From the NCBI GenBank assembly GCA_964035575.1, contig OZ037889.1, positions 806,001 to 870,000 of the forward strand: 64,000 nucleotides of DNA, in the 5' to 3' direction. Within the stretch, counting starts at the first letter, position 1. Every line of letters begins with the position of its first letter. Positions 41,523 to 51,388 of the stretch are shown piece after piece. The DNA is from Rhynchopus sp. YZ270_cl-10. Taxonomy: Eukaryota > Euglenozoa > Diplonemea > Diplonemida > Diplonemidae. The notes beneath the pieces were generated by a model, which made no database searches, had not been told where the DNA came from, and worked only from the letters and a program-made list of their open reading frames with translations. Made by a program: the position numbers and the translations under genes.

Positions 41523-41836
41523 GTCAAAAACATATAGGTGTAAAGAGAAAAAAAAAAAAAATGAAACCAACGAAAAGCCTGGGTATGGGGCGAGACAGAA
41601 CAAACATCAGAAAAAGGGTGTGGTGGACTAAATGTTAAAAAAAAAGAAAGAGGGGGGAGAGAGAGAGGATAAGATGGTCATAGGCCTCTTGCTGCTATAG
41701 TCACCTTTAAAAATATATAAATGGGGGGGGTGTAAACGCTTCTGAAAAGTGCAAAAACAAACAACAAACAAAACGACGCAGTGAATAAATACCGGTATTT
41801 CCCAATAAAAAAGGCAAAAGAAAAAGTGTTGTAAAC

Positions 41837-42474
41837 CAGGGTATTAGTTACCGTACAAAATTCTGGTTTTGAAAACCAGAATTCCCCAATTCTGGTTATT
41901 CAAAAAAAAAAAAAAAAAAAGTGAGATTCGGGATTTTCCAAAAAAAAATTTTTTTTTTGGCCAGGGGCCCGAAGGAAGTTCGGTTCCCACCCACCCCCCC
42001 AGCAGCCCAACCTCCTCGTATCGAGCGAGAATAAGGGATCGACGATCATAAAAAAGTAGCGTACCGTGGCTGCGCCTGTGGCGCAGCCAAAAATTCTGAG
42101 CAGTAGCCCTACCATGCCATAGTTTTGCTGTAAAAATGTTCGCTTTTATATCACAATTTTTGAAATGTTGCGTACCGTGGCTTCGCCAGAACAGTTTTGA
42201 TGCCATGACCGCCGTTTCTTCTTGTACTAAGGGAAGGTTTTGTTTGCTAGAGAGAGCCCACTGCAGGTTAGTTTGGTTCTTGATGTACGTTACCATCCCA
42301 CGTCATCACGTTTTGACGCGAAATGAACGGACCTTTTCGTGCGGAGCGCGGAAAATTTTTTGTTGACCCTTTTTTTTGGCAGACCACAAGAAAAAATAGC
42401 GATTCCTGCTGGGGGAGGGGGAAAACCAGATAACCAGAATTTGGCCGGAAAAAAAAAAGCTAACTAATACCCTG
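41837..42474. mobile_element. hAT-like element, 638 bp
   Basis: CAGGGTATTAGTTA...TAACTAATACCCTG with TGTAAAC repeated on both sides (41830-41836 and 42475-42481; seven of eight bases). It contains GTAGCGTACCGTGGCTGCGC and TTTTTGAAATGTTGCGTACC, shared with 4663-5065 and 62969-63611. Confidence 0.82.
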
Positions 42475-42622
42475 TGTAAACACTTCTATAAAAAAAAAAC
42501 TGCAGACCTTCGTGAATAACGCATTTCATTTTACTTTTTGCTTTGTTTTACCACTCATACTTAGGCGTGACAATGTTGGATTAAAAAAAAAAAAAGAGGG
42601 GGAAAAGGTTTGTGTGATACTA

Positions 42623-42762
42623 ATGGTGCTCCGGGAGGGGTCGATATTGACAGGTCGCTGACACAGGGACTCTTACACACACCCCCTGATATTGACAGGT
42701 CACCGACAGGTCGTGACAGCTCGCTGACAGGTCGCTGACCGACTTCCGAAAGCACCAACCAA
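42623..42762. repeat. GACAGGTCG-type MITE
   Basis: TGGTGCTCCGGGAGGGGTCG through GATATTGACAGGTCGCTGAC to ACTTCCGAAAGCACCA; inverse orientation relative to 16498-16632. Confidence 0.65.
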
Positions 42763-42814
42763 CCCTGATTAGTTTAGATTTTTACAAAAACTAAACAACT
42801 AAGAAAAATATTGA

Positions 42815-42848
42815 AAGATGGATGCGTCGCTCGTGCACACACATCGCC
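42815..42848 (+). repeat. Hairpin repeat B2
   Basis: AAAGATGGATGCGTCGCTCG then TGCACACACATCGCC; GATG faces CATC. Confidence 0.6.
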
Positions 42849-43370
42849 AACAAAAACAAAAACAAAAAAATGGGGACGTTGTTGACCTACAACGCTTCGC
42901 ACAATTGCTAAAGGCGCTAAGATGGAAATTAAAGATGTAAAGGGCTTGAAAGATACCTGATGACACTAAGTTGTGCAACGCGCCTCTTCAGAAAAGCTGA
43001 AATATAAATTCTGAAAAATTCAAAAAAAAAAAAAAATCCCCTTTTTTCGACATATTTAGAGAGGTGGGGAGGGGCACCCTTTTGCTTTTTTTTTGAGATA
43101 AAATCAAACTAGCCTACACATAAAAAAGACAACGTGCGACAAAACAAAAGTTACTCCCCGCATCCTGACTGTTTCCATCAGAAAGTGGAGGGGGGTATAT
43201 TTTTTTTTTTGAATTTTTCTTTTTCCCGTATTTCTGGGGAGTTTTTTTTTTCCCTTTCTTGGAGGTTGGGACCTGTTGGGTTTGGCTTGGGGAGGGTATT
43301 TCTTCGTTCTATAAAGCATTGGGTGTTTTTTTTTGTTTTTTTTCGTGTCAAAAAAAATAAAATATTTTTG

Positions 43371-43412
43371 ACTTCTAAAATACAAACAAGCCCTCTCGTG
43401 AACAGTGTACCT
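43371..43412 (+). repeat. Repeat A, 5' fragment
   Basis: ACTTCTAAAATACAAACAAG then CCCTCTCGTGAACAGTGTAC. Confidence 0.6.
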
Positions 43413-43780
43413 AAAGCAAAAATTGGTAGGTAAAATTCTAAGCCGCTCATGCTTAGAAACCTTAAGAAAACGGAGTGAAAACCAGGAGAGAAGGGGTGAC
43501 CTTGTACAAAACATCTCACCAAACCCTGAACGCACGAAGAAGGGTGGACACACCTATCAGATTTGCGAACGGACAATTCGTTTTTTTTTTGTTTTGTTTG
43601 CTTTTTTTTCTTTTTCTTTCTTGAAGAGTATTTCATTTATCGTTCTCCTCTCTCTCTCACCCCCATTTTGTTCACATAACCTACCTTACAAAACTCTGGT
43701 AAGACTAACGTACCTCTCTTACAAAAAAAAGGCTTGTAGGATGAAATTTACGTTAAGTCACCTTAGAAAGAGAATAAAGA

Positions 43781-43824
43781 AAAGTTTATAAGATGACCCT
43801 AAGCCTTTTGTGCTTAGTCACTTT
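43781..43824 (+). repeat. Hairpin repeat B1, canonical
   Basis: AAGTTTATAAGATGACCCTA then AGCCTTTTGTGCTTAGTCAC; stem CTAAGC/GCTTAG. Confidence 0.7.
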
Positions 43825-43869
43825 GATAAAATGTGGTCATTCAATAGCAGGGGAATTCAAAGAAATATA

Positions 43870-43921
43870 GACACCTCCAACTGACCCACGCACGATGCCA
43901 GCTATCCGGATGAAAGCACAA
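43870..43921 (+). repeat. Dispersed repeat C, copy
   Basis: GACACCTCCAACTGACCCAC, GCACGATGCCAGCTATCCGG, ATGAAAGCACA. Lies directly between two B1 hairpins. Confidence 0.7.
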
Positions 43922-43925
43922 AGAA

Positions 43926-43969
43926 AAGTTGGTAAGATAATCCTAAGACTCTCATGATCAGTCACCTTT
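43926..43969 (+). repeat. Hairpin repeat B1 with altered stem
   Basis: AAGTTGGTAAGATAATCCTA then AGACTCTCATGATCAGTCAC; loop-side bases differ from the canonical copy. Confidence 0.55.
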
Positions 43970-44180
43970 TAAAGAAAAAAGATGCAAAAATCCAGGCGTT
44001 TTTGAGATGGGAAAAAATAGGGGAAGAAACGAGAAAGGGGTGAATTTTTTTTGTGCGAATCGTACACTTTATCGACACTGCTGAAAGGAGTGGACTGGAA
44101 CCATAAAGGGATTTCTTTTTTATAATCCCTAAGACACGCACTATATAAAAAAGAGAGAGAGAGAGAGAGAACAAAAAACT

Positions 44181-44214
44181 AGAAAAGATGGATGCTCGTT
44201 GTGCACACACATCT
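44181..44214 (+). repeat. Hairpin repeat B2
   Basis: AAAGATGGATGCTCGTTGTG then CACACACATCTAG. Confidence 0.6.
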
Positions 44215-44647
44215 AGAAAAAAATATATAAATAAAACAACTCCCTCAGTGATACATCGCGCCTCACAGACACACGAACGTCCCGTTTTTCTTTGTCGTTT
44301 GTATATCGAATCACCACCAGACAGAGGCAAAGTTCTGCACTCACATATCACCCGAAAAGGCTATTTTTTTTTTTCTTTTCCACAATCGTTATCGCTTGTG
44401 TAGCTCAGGTTCAAGCTCGCAAAGTTTCAAACAAATATTTTTCTGTTAGGGTATTGTAATTAGCACCCCATTTTTTTCATCTTTTTTGTGGGTTAATTTG
44501 CCCCCCTCACACGCACTAAAAAAAAGCAACACACAAACAGAGCGACATCCCGCTCCTGCTTTTTTCAAACACACACAAAGGAGTAAAACTAAGGTGCCTT
44601 TTGCACCTGCCGCCCCCACCCCACCCAATATAAATATCCAAAGTTTG

Positions 44648-44688
44648 TATACTGAACCTAAGCCCAACGTGCTTAGGCACCTTGTCAA
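44648..44688 (+). repeat. Hairpin repeat B1
   Basis: ACTGAACCTAAGCCCAACGT then GCTTAGGCACCTTG; an extended CCTAAGC/GCTTAGG stem with a changed loop. Confidence 0.6.
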
Positions 44689-44761
44689 ATAAAGATGGTG
44701 ACACACTGTGTATCTTTAGAACGAAACACTGGCTAGAACGGAATAGTACCCACCCAAAAAG

Positions 44762-45384
44762 CAGGGTTTCCGCGTAGGCTTTTGGTCCCCCCGCCCGGGG
44801 GGACCAAATTTTGAAAATCGCAAAAAAAAAAAAAAAAAAAAAAGGAAAAAATGCAGCATGAGGCACACTGGGTAGTACGGTGCGACGCACGGTTTCATAT
44901 GCACCTGTGACCCCATCGTGAGCAGCAATCGGCTCGATTAGTCCAAAGAAGACAGAAAAAGGAGGAGAAAAAAAAGGACGTAGCGTACCGTGCGCCTGCG
45001 GCGCTGAATTGTTTATCACCAGTGCACACAATCAAATGCAGTCCCAAGGTTTTGCGCGACTCTTCAAATTGCCTGCACCTACCCAACAAACACCATCACC
45101 GTCTCAGCTTCCTTCACGAGCCGTTCAGCCTCCACCACCTTCACAAGCCAAAGAAAATAAGGCAAAAGTAGCGTACCGTGCGCCTGCGGCGCTCTTGCTG
45201 TCTTCATTTAAACAAAAGCACGTTGGCAAAACTGCGAATCGTGGCAATTTTTTTTCGCCTGCGGCGCCCACCTCCCTCCCCTCTCCTTCCTGTGGTTGCA
45301 GGGAGTCACGCGCGCGAAGCGCGCGACGGCTCGGAGAAAGCGGGGGGACCAAATTTTGAGACCAAAAACCAAGCGGAAGCCCTG
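44762..45384. mobile_element. hAT-like element, 623 bp, target duplication unclear
   Basis: CAGGGTTTCCGCGTAGGCTT, GGTCCCCCCGC at the left and GCGGGGGGACC, ACCAAGCGGAAGCCCTG at the right. GTAGCGTACCGTGCGCCTGC occurs twice inside. Flanks share only AAAAAG. Confidence 0.7.
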
Positions 45385-45417
45385 AAAAAGGGAAAAAAAA
45401 AAAGGAAAAAGGTTACC

Positions 45418-45510
45418 TTGAAATACAACAGCCCTCTGACAGTGTACCGGGGGTGGACCCCCCCCCAACCATGCAGTCCTACATCCATTTCGAGGTTGCC
45501 ATCTGATATG
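45418..45510 (+). repeat. Dispersed repeat A, shortened middle
   Basis: TTGAAATACAACAGCCCTCT, GACAGTGTACCGGGGGTGGA, CAACCATGCAGTCCTACATC, CATTTCGAGGTTGCCATCTG. Confidence 0.75.
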
Positions 45511-45592
45511 TTCTACTAAAGCTGGCATTGTAATATGGATATTGAATTGCATCGCATCTGCCATTTAAAAAAAAATAATAAAAGTTCCTCAA

Positions 45593-45678
45593 GTTCTCCA
45601 CGGGGTTTATCGGCACCCCAGAAAGCACTTCACTGACATGCACGTAGTTTCCACGAGGGGGGTAATGCAAGTACATGG
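45593..45678 (+). repeat. Dispersed repeat D, copy
   Basis: GGGGTTTATCGGCACCCCAG, AAAGCACTTCACTGACATGC, GTAGTTTCCACGAGGGG, AATGCAAGTACATGG. Confidence 0.65.
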
Positions 45679-45826
45679 TTAAAAAAAATACACAACGCAA
45701 TCACCATTACCCCTTACCCATTCCACCGAAACGTTTCCCCAACACTTTTGTGTTGCCTTTTTTTTTTGTATATTGCCTGAAGTCATAACCTCACAACATA
45801 AAAAAAAACGCAACAACAAAAAAAGA

Positions 45827-45870
45827 AAAGTTTATAAGATGCTACTAAGCCTCTCGTGCTTAGTCACCTT
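45827..45870 (+). repeat. Hairpin repeat B1, canonical
   Basis: AAAAGTTTATAAGATGCTAC then TAAGCCTCTCGTGCTTAGTC, ACCTT. Closest to the consensus. Confidence 0.75.
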
Positions 45871-45888
45871 AAATATTTGATGGTGAGG

Positions 45889-45922
45889 CAGACTGATGTG
45901 CCTTGTTGTACACACACACATC
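45889..45922 (+). repeat. Hairpin repeat B2
   Basis: GACTGATGTGCCTTGTTGTA then CACACACACATCAAG; GATGTG faces CACATC. Confidence 0.55.
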
Positions 45923-47558
45923 AAGCCATAAGAAGGGGTATTGTTTTTTTTTACGCTTTGTGGTTTAGTCCGAAACGTAACCAGAGCAAAACATTGGTGG
46001 ATGGAGGGCAAGGATAGGGAGTATTGATAAATCATCCCCTTGAGGCACGTTCTGTATTTCACCTTTTGAAAAGATTTTTTTTTTGTTTTTTGTTTTTGTT
46101 TTTTTGTGCAAGGAAAATGCATAATACTAGAGCTGGGGAAGAAAAAGTGGACATGGCTTTGAAATAGAACGGGACGCTAAAAACAAAAGAGTATTTAAAT
46201 AAAATCTGAACGTGTATCTGCCTCACCTTTTGCAAGACACATCAAACACAACACACTACTACCCATTCCTCCCCCCCCTTCCCACCCCGAAAAGGCTAGT
46301 TTAATCACAGACAGAGCTCACTCAACGAACGCTATAAACAGAGGAAAAATGGGGGGGTTTTTTTGTGGATGTTTCATTTGTTTTGAGCCAATTTTATTTT
46401 CTGGCGTCAGATTCTCGTTTGGCCTCTCGTTCTATTCTCGCCCTCTCTGAACCACCCAACTACGAAGGGAAGAACTGTCTCACAGTTACCTTCCTTTTTA
46501 ACATTATCATCTTTTCTTTTGGCGTTCTGTCTCCCTTCGGAACAGCGTTCCCCCACCACACACTATATCAAAGTAGGAAAATAAGGTACAGACGTAGATC
46601 ATCCTAACCCTTGAGAGAATTTTTTTTGCATTTTTTTTTTTTTTCAAGATTTTTTTTTTTGTGTGTATTTTTGTTTCTTTGAAAACTTCGGTATTTTGTG
46701 TAGACACCCGATGAGGTGCCTTCACTATACTATTTTTTTTTTTTTGATAAATTGTTGGAGTAGTGTAGTTGCATCGGTTGTGTTGCCACAGTTGTGCAAT
46801 TCTCCACTGTTTTTGTTTGCAGCCTTTTTTTTTTTTTTTTTTGCGATAAAACCACTCAGTCTCACATAGCACACAAAGAACAAGCTGGGAATGGGAGAGA
46901 AGGGTAACTTTTGCTTACGAGGGGGAAAACATTTTCTTTTTCTTTCTCAAAATGGCCAAGAGACTCGTGGGAGCGAGGGGGGAGAGAGCAGAGAGGGGAG
47001 AGAAAGGAACAGATAAGATACTGTAAACATCTTCTGCGTGTGTGTGTGTGTGTGTTTTCCCCCCCTTTTTTTTTTTTTTTGCATTTTTTTGTTTGTTTTT
47101 TTTTTTGCTTGATAACCTGATAGATTATCTGCACTTTTCTTTGCCTAACACGATACCCACATCCCCCCCTTCCCTTCCCCACATACCCTACCTTGGTATG
47201 GTCCGAAATGTCAATCCCAATCCACCCCCCACCCTGCTTCTATAGACTACTGTTGTCTTTTTTGTTTTGTTTTGTTTTGTTTTTTTTTTGTAAAGTACCA
47301 ACAGAACTACCTCCCCAAATGTGTCTTTTTGAAAACATTGTAATAAAGTGAAGAACACCCGGAGGGATGTATCCCACCTTTTTTTTCGCAAAATAATCTC
47401 GTTCGAAAGGAAAAAAAAAAGAAAAAGGTTCGTTCTTGACACCCCCCTTTTCCCAATTGTGTGGAGAAAAAAAAAAAAAACAAACATATCAAGATGCCCA
47501 TCTTAATGCCTATTCCCTAAAGAGCTCCCTAAAAGGGAAGAAAAGGGAAAAAAATGTA

Positions 47559-50021
47559 TCAAAGTAAATTGGATGTAGGCGACTGTTGTGGAGAGAGATC
47601 TGCAATCGGTGCGCCACCTTCGTCAATGGGGTGGCCCTTGAAACGTTGGTGCTTCTTCACTTTCATCGCGCCTGAGCGGGGGCTTGTTTTCGGTGAGTTA
47701 TGGGGCGAAGAACGGGGGGAGTTTTTCGGTGAATTTCTTGGTGAGTTGCGTGGCGACGACCGAGGACTTCTCTTTCCTGTCAACTTCTTCGGTGCCGGTG
47801 CTGGAGGCTCTGGTGGGGGTGGTTTGTACTCCACACCTTCCCCATCCATTTGAGCCAAAATCTGGCCAAGCGGGTTGTTTGGGTTGCCTTGAATGATGGT
47901 AACGGTGCTGAGGTTATCCCAGGTCAGTGTGTTGTCGACGCCCATGGCGGAGAGGGTTTCGTCGTTCATCTTTGGGAGGTCCTTCATGGAGACCTTTTCC
48001 TTTCTGCAGGCCTGCACCAGACGCCACCAGTCGTCTTCTGTGATAGCGTCGGGCTTCATGAGGATAAGGTTCTCAACCGGCGACACCCAAGACAAAGGTG
48101 GGGTACCGTAGAGAGGACACCAGATCTCCATCTCACGCTTGGTGCTGTCGGCCGCTTCTTTGATTTTGCGTTCGCGGATCTTCCGGCGGTTGCGGGGCGA
48201 GCGGGATTTGCTGTACTTTTGATCCTCCTGTGTGATGTCGGGGAGTTCAAACACAGTCATGCCAGGCATATGCTGGCTCGCAAACCTCGCAACAATCTGA
48301 ATATCGATTCCCTGGTTTACACACGGCGGGTCCTCGACGCCAATCATATTGACATTGTCCTTTTTCTTCAATTTGTCGTCAGGATCGCCTCCGGCGGCGG
48401 CTTCGCGTTTGAGCCGCGCCTTTTCCTTCTTTGACAACTTCTTAGGCTGCTCTGTGGGCTGTGCGTCCTCTTGGTCAGATGATACAGAGTTCAACATATT
48501 CAGCGTAGTAGACAGATCCAAGCAGGTGCTCGCCCTGGCCGTCGCACCCGAAGGGTTGTTCTGTGGAAGGTACTGCCCCAACCCACCTCCCCCTCCGTGG
48601 GTCACACTGCGGAGAACGTTGGTGTGGTTGTGGGTGCAGGGCTGTCCCGGAAGGGTTTCCCCTGGGGGGCTTGTGTCCTGCGCTTTCGAAGGCATGTCTT
48701 TTAGACGTTGTTTGTGAACCTGAGAGAGGACGTTTTCCCATTCTTCATCTTCAAAGCTGACAACAGTTTCAAGACCAGCAGAGACGCCAAGAGAAGCTGG
48801 GTCAACAGCGTCCTCTGCCGAGAGGACGGAGACGGTGTAGCCACGACGCGGACGGCGGTTCTGCTTTTTATGTCCGATAGGTGTCATGGGGACGTATGTA
48901 GAGTGGTCACCATGGGAAAGCGCACGCTTGCGTCTCGGCTTTTTTGCAGGCGGAGCAGTCCACCCCCTCTGCAAATGGAAGTTCGCCAAACTGCTCTTTG
49001 CACTGCGCCCTGCCAGCCCCAACCTCCCTGTCGTTCCTGGCCCCTCCAGCTGCAAGGTCGGTGAGGTATCATCCCACGACGACAGCCCGGTAGGGGTTGT
49101 CCCAAATCCGCTCATTTGCGAGGAGTGCTTTTCGCTGGAAGACCAATTTGCTGCAGAGTCGGAGCGGTGGCAGGTGGCCCTCGCGCTGTGGAGCGAAGGA
49201 GTATCATCATCCTGGCTACGAAGGTCTGGGACACTGATGGCACGACGCAGCTGAGGCTGGCTAGGAAGGCAGTCCCGCAGGCTGAACCCAGCTGGGGTGG
49301 TGATCTCTCCCATCGTTGCTGCGGTCTGCGGGCTGGTGATTGCCTGGGGGATGTCCTCCATGCTGACGGTTTCGTTCAACCCTTTGTCGGCCCGGTTTTT
49401 GACAAACTCCAACCCACCCTCTTGAGGCAGAAGCGGGAACATCGCGTCCACTACGTCGTTCTTTGCGTTTTGCGTTGCCTCGGACAGCCAGATGGTGATA
49501 CGGCTGCTGTGGGTATCGCAGGTGAGTCCGTTGACGAGAGCAAGCCCTTCTTTGGAGTGGGAGGCAGAAGCAACAGATTCTACGGTGCCAATGAGGAGCA
49601 GCGCGATGTCGATCCAGTAGCGGAAGGTGGAGCGTGTAGAGGCAACGAAGCGGAGTTGTGCGCCAGCTTCGTTGCGTGGGTCTGCCGAGGCGGGGGCAAT
49701 CCCGCAGCGGAAGAAGTGCAGCACCGCACCTTCAGGCAGCTTCTCCAAGGCAAGGCTGTCAATAAACACATTAAAAGTTTTGATATTAAACAACACCCCC
49801 GACGACTGCCGCTTCACCACCCTCTCATCGTCCTCCGCATCCAGCCAGAACTCCCACGCCCGCACCTCACCACCCATATGCGACTTCCTGCGAACCCTCT
49901 TCGGAGTCCCCTCCAGCGCCATCCCCATCACCTCCGTCCCCACTCTATCAAAGCTAGTGTCCCTATCAGGGTCAGACGTCGGCAGCGTATGTGCACGGGA
50001 GAACAGTGTTGTGTGCTGCAT
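47559..50021 (-). CDS. Large eIF4E-fold protein with long C-terminal extension, cap-binding Trp residues not seen
   Basis: Intact 820-residue frame from MQHTTLFSRAH (50021); an ATG at 50087 is in frame but precedes a Lys-rich AAA-coded stretch. Residues about 50-210 follow eIF4E order: VRAWEFWLDA, TFNVFIDSLALEKLPEGAVL, FFRCGIAP, FRYWIDIALLLIGTVES, GLALVNGL, SRITIWLSEATQNAKN. The Trp that stacks on the cap in the EPMWE motif is replaced (GIAPASADP), and none is seen at the first sandwich position, so ordinary m7G binding is doubtful. The remaining 600 residues have no known domain: basic KKLSKKEKARLKREAA, a conserved-looking globular stretch (PLYGTPPLSWVSPVENLILM), and an SPR/NSP-rich tail (RSPRSSPRNSPRNSPKNSP) likely phosphorylated. 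Possibly a regulator of translation; function is inference. Confidence 0.75.
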   Translation of the reverse strand: MQHTTLFSRAHTLPTSDPDRDTSFDRVGTEVMGMALEGTPKRVRRKSHMGGEVRAWEFWLDAEDDERVVKRQSSGVLFNIKTFNVFIDSLALEKLPEGAVLHFFRCGIAPASADPRNEAGAQLRFVASTRSTFRYWIDIALLLIGTVESVASASHSKEGLALVNGLTCDTHSSRITIWLSEATQNAKNDVVDAMFPLLPQEGGLEFVKNRADKGLNETVSMEDIPQAITSPQTAATMGEITTPAGFSLRDCLPSQPQLRRAISVPDLRSQDDDTPSLHSARATCHRSDSAANWSSSEKHSSQMSGFGTTPTGLSSWDDTSPTLQLEGPGTTGRLGLAGRSAKSSLANFHLQRGWTAPPAKKPRRKRALSHGDHSTYVPMTPIGHKKQNRRPRRGYTVSVLSAEDAVDPASLGVSAGLETVVSFEDEEWENVLSQVHKQRLKDMPSKAQDTSPPGETLPGQPCTHNHTNVLRSVTHGGGGGLGQYLPQNNPSGATARASTCLDLSTTLNMLNSVSSDQEDAQPTEQPKKLSKKEKARLKREAAAGGDPDDKLKKKDNVNMIGVEDPPCVNQGIDIQIVARFASQHMPGMTVFELPDITQEDQKYSKSRSPRNRRKIRERKIKEAADSTKREMEIWCPLYGTPPLSWVSPVENLILMKPDAITEDDWWRLVQACRKEKVSMKDLPKMNDETLSAMGVDNTLTWDNLSTVTIIQGNPNNPLGQILAQMDGEGVEYKPPPPEPPAPAPKKLTGKRSPRSSPRNSPRNSPKNSPRSSPHNSPKTSPRSGAMKVKKHQRFKGHPIDEGGAPIADLSPQQSPTSNLL

Positions 50022-50207
50022 TTTTTTAAAAAGCTTTTTTTTTTTTAAGCTGGCCTTTGCCCGTAAGGTATATCCACCCCCGCCCACCCCCCCGTTCGTT
50101 GTTAGGGGTTTTTGCGCTGTGGTGGTGGTAATGAAGGGAGAAGAGGGGGGGAGGGAAATGAGGATTATAACTGTCCTATGTTAGCAGAACAAAAACAATG
50201 GTTATTT

Positions 50208-50274
50208 GCTCCGGGGAGGAGCCGATGTTGACAGGCCGCTGACAGGTCGTCGACCTATTTCCGAAAGCACCATT
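50208..50274. repeat. GACAGGTCG-type MITE, short
   Basis: TTTGCTCCGGGGAGGAGCCG, ATGTTGACAGGCCGCTGACA, GGTCGTCGACC, TTTCCGAAAGCACCA. Confidence 0.6.
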
Positions 50275-50667
50275 ACTATAATATTTTTTTAAAACTACAG
50301 GATGGAGCTTTGTCAATATTGTCCCCTCGTCTTTTAGACGATGCTTGAAAGTCAAATCGGTTTAATCCATCAGAAAATACTTCATACAAAAGAAAGGGGA
50401 GAACTTTTTGGTGGGGACTAATCTTTAAAATGGGAAGGGTAGATCATTTGTTTTTAAAAAACACTTTCAATTCCGGGAAGAAACAGGGGCAGAGGTCGGG
50501 GGTGTGGAGAGAGGGGGGTCGGTGGGCTTAGGGTGTCAGAGACAGAGATGGAGATGGAGAGGTTTCTATGTCAAAAACACATCGTCGGTTGAAGAGGAAA
50601 TGCAACTAATGCAGTGCACAGTGCATAGACTCTGTGGGAAAATATTTTAAAAAAAAAAGAGAGAAAA

Positions 50668-50712
50668 ATCTTATAAGATGATCCTAAGCCTTCTCGTTGC
50701 TTAGTCACCTTA
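50668..50712 (+). repeat. Hairpin repeat B1
   Basis: ATCTTATAAGATGATCCTAA then GCCTTCTCGTTGCTTAGTCA, CCTTAA; stem CTAAGC/GCTTAG. Confidence 0.7.
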
Positions 50713-51388
50713 ATCACAAAGGGTGATTGTACGAGTTTTATCTCTGCCCCGTTCATTGCTCTAATGAAATATTTTGATATAGCCAGGTAGCATAGTTTTG
50801 CTGTTGTTGATAAGCCAAGCAAAGGTAGGATTCGTGCGCAATGTTGGCTATTTTGAACTCTAAACTAGAGTGGCAACGCAAATGGTACCCCCCCACCCCA
50901 TATCGGATTCCTTTACGCAGAAATAATGGGTAATGCTTTGCTCTTAAGACCCACCCACATCTGTTTCAAAGACACAAGACTCACCCCACCTGTGCAATGT
51001 TCCGGTGTTTGGACATACCCACATGTGTTTTCAAACACCACAGTACCCCCCCACCCTTTTGCTATTCTTCCTGAGTAATAACACATACAAAAAAAAAAAG
51101 AGAAAGGTAACCTTTTTTTAAAACCTATGTCAGTTTATTTTTGCCTCCCCCCTCCTCCCCCCCTCTCCCCCTTCCCCGGGAAAACGGGTAGTTTCAATTC
51201 CCTCATTTTTTTTTTTTCCTTTTTGCTCTGTTATCCCATGTTACGTTTTTTTTGCTTTTGTTTTTTGCTATCTTACTATTTCTTTTCTGCTAATTTTTTT
51301 TGTTGTTTTTTTATTGCTTTTTTTTTTTGGTTTTCTGGTGTGTATTCTTACACACCTCCTCCCCCCTCTTTTCATATGGACAAGCCAC

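Larger units (their letters stand above)
38727..47558. other. 8.8 kb transposon-rich gap
   Basis: No gene was recognised on either strand. It contains a MITE (38806-38948), three hAT elements with target duplications and one without, a composite foldback (39934-40493), one GACAGGTCG MITE, and many A, B, C and D repeats. 46300-47500 is AT-rich with homopolymer runs and nothing recognisable. Confidence 0.65.
50022..51388. other. Intergenic stretch between the CNOT3-like and eIF4E-like genes
   Basis: Contains a short GACAGGTCG MITE (50208-50274) and a B1 hairpin (50668-50712). No other structure was recognised. Confidence 0.6.
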
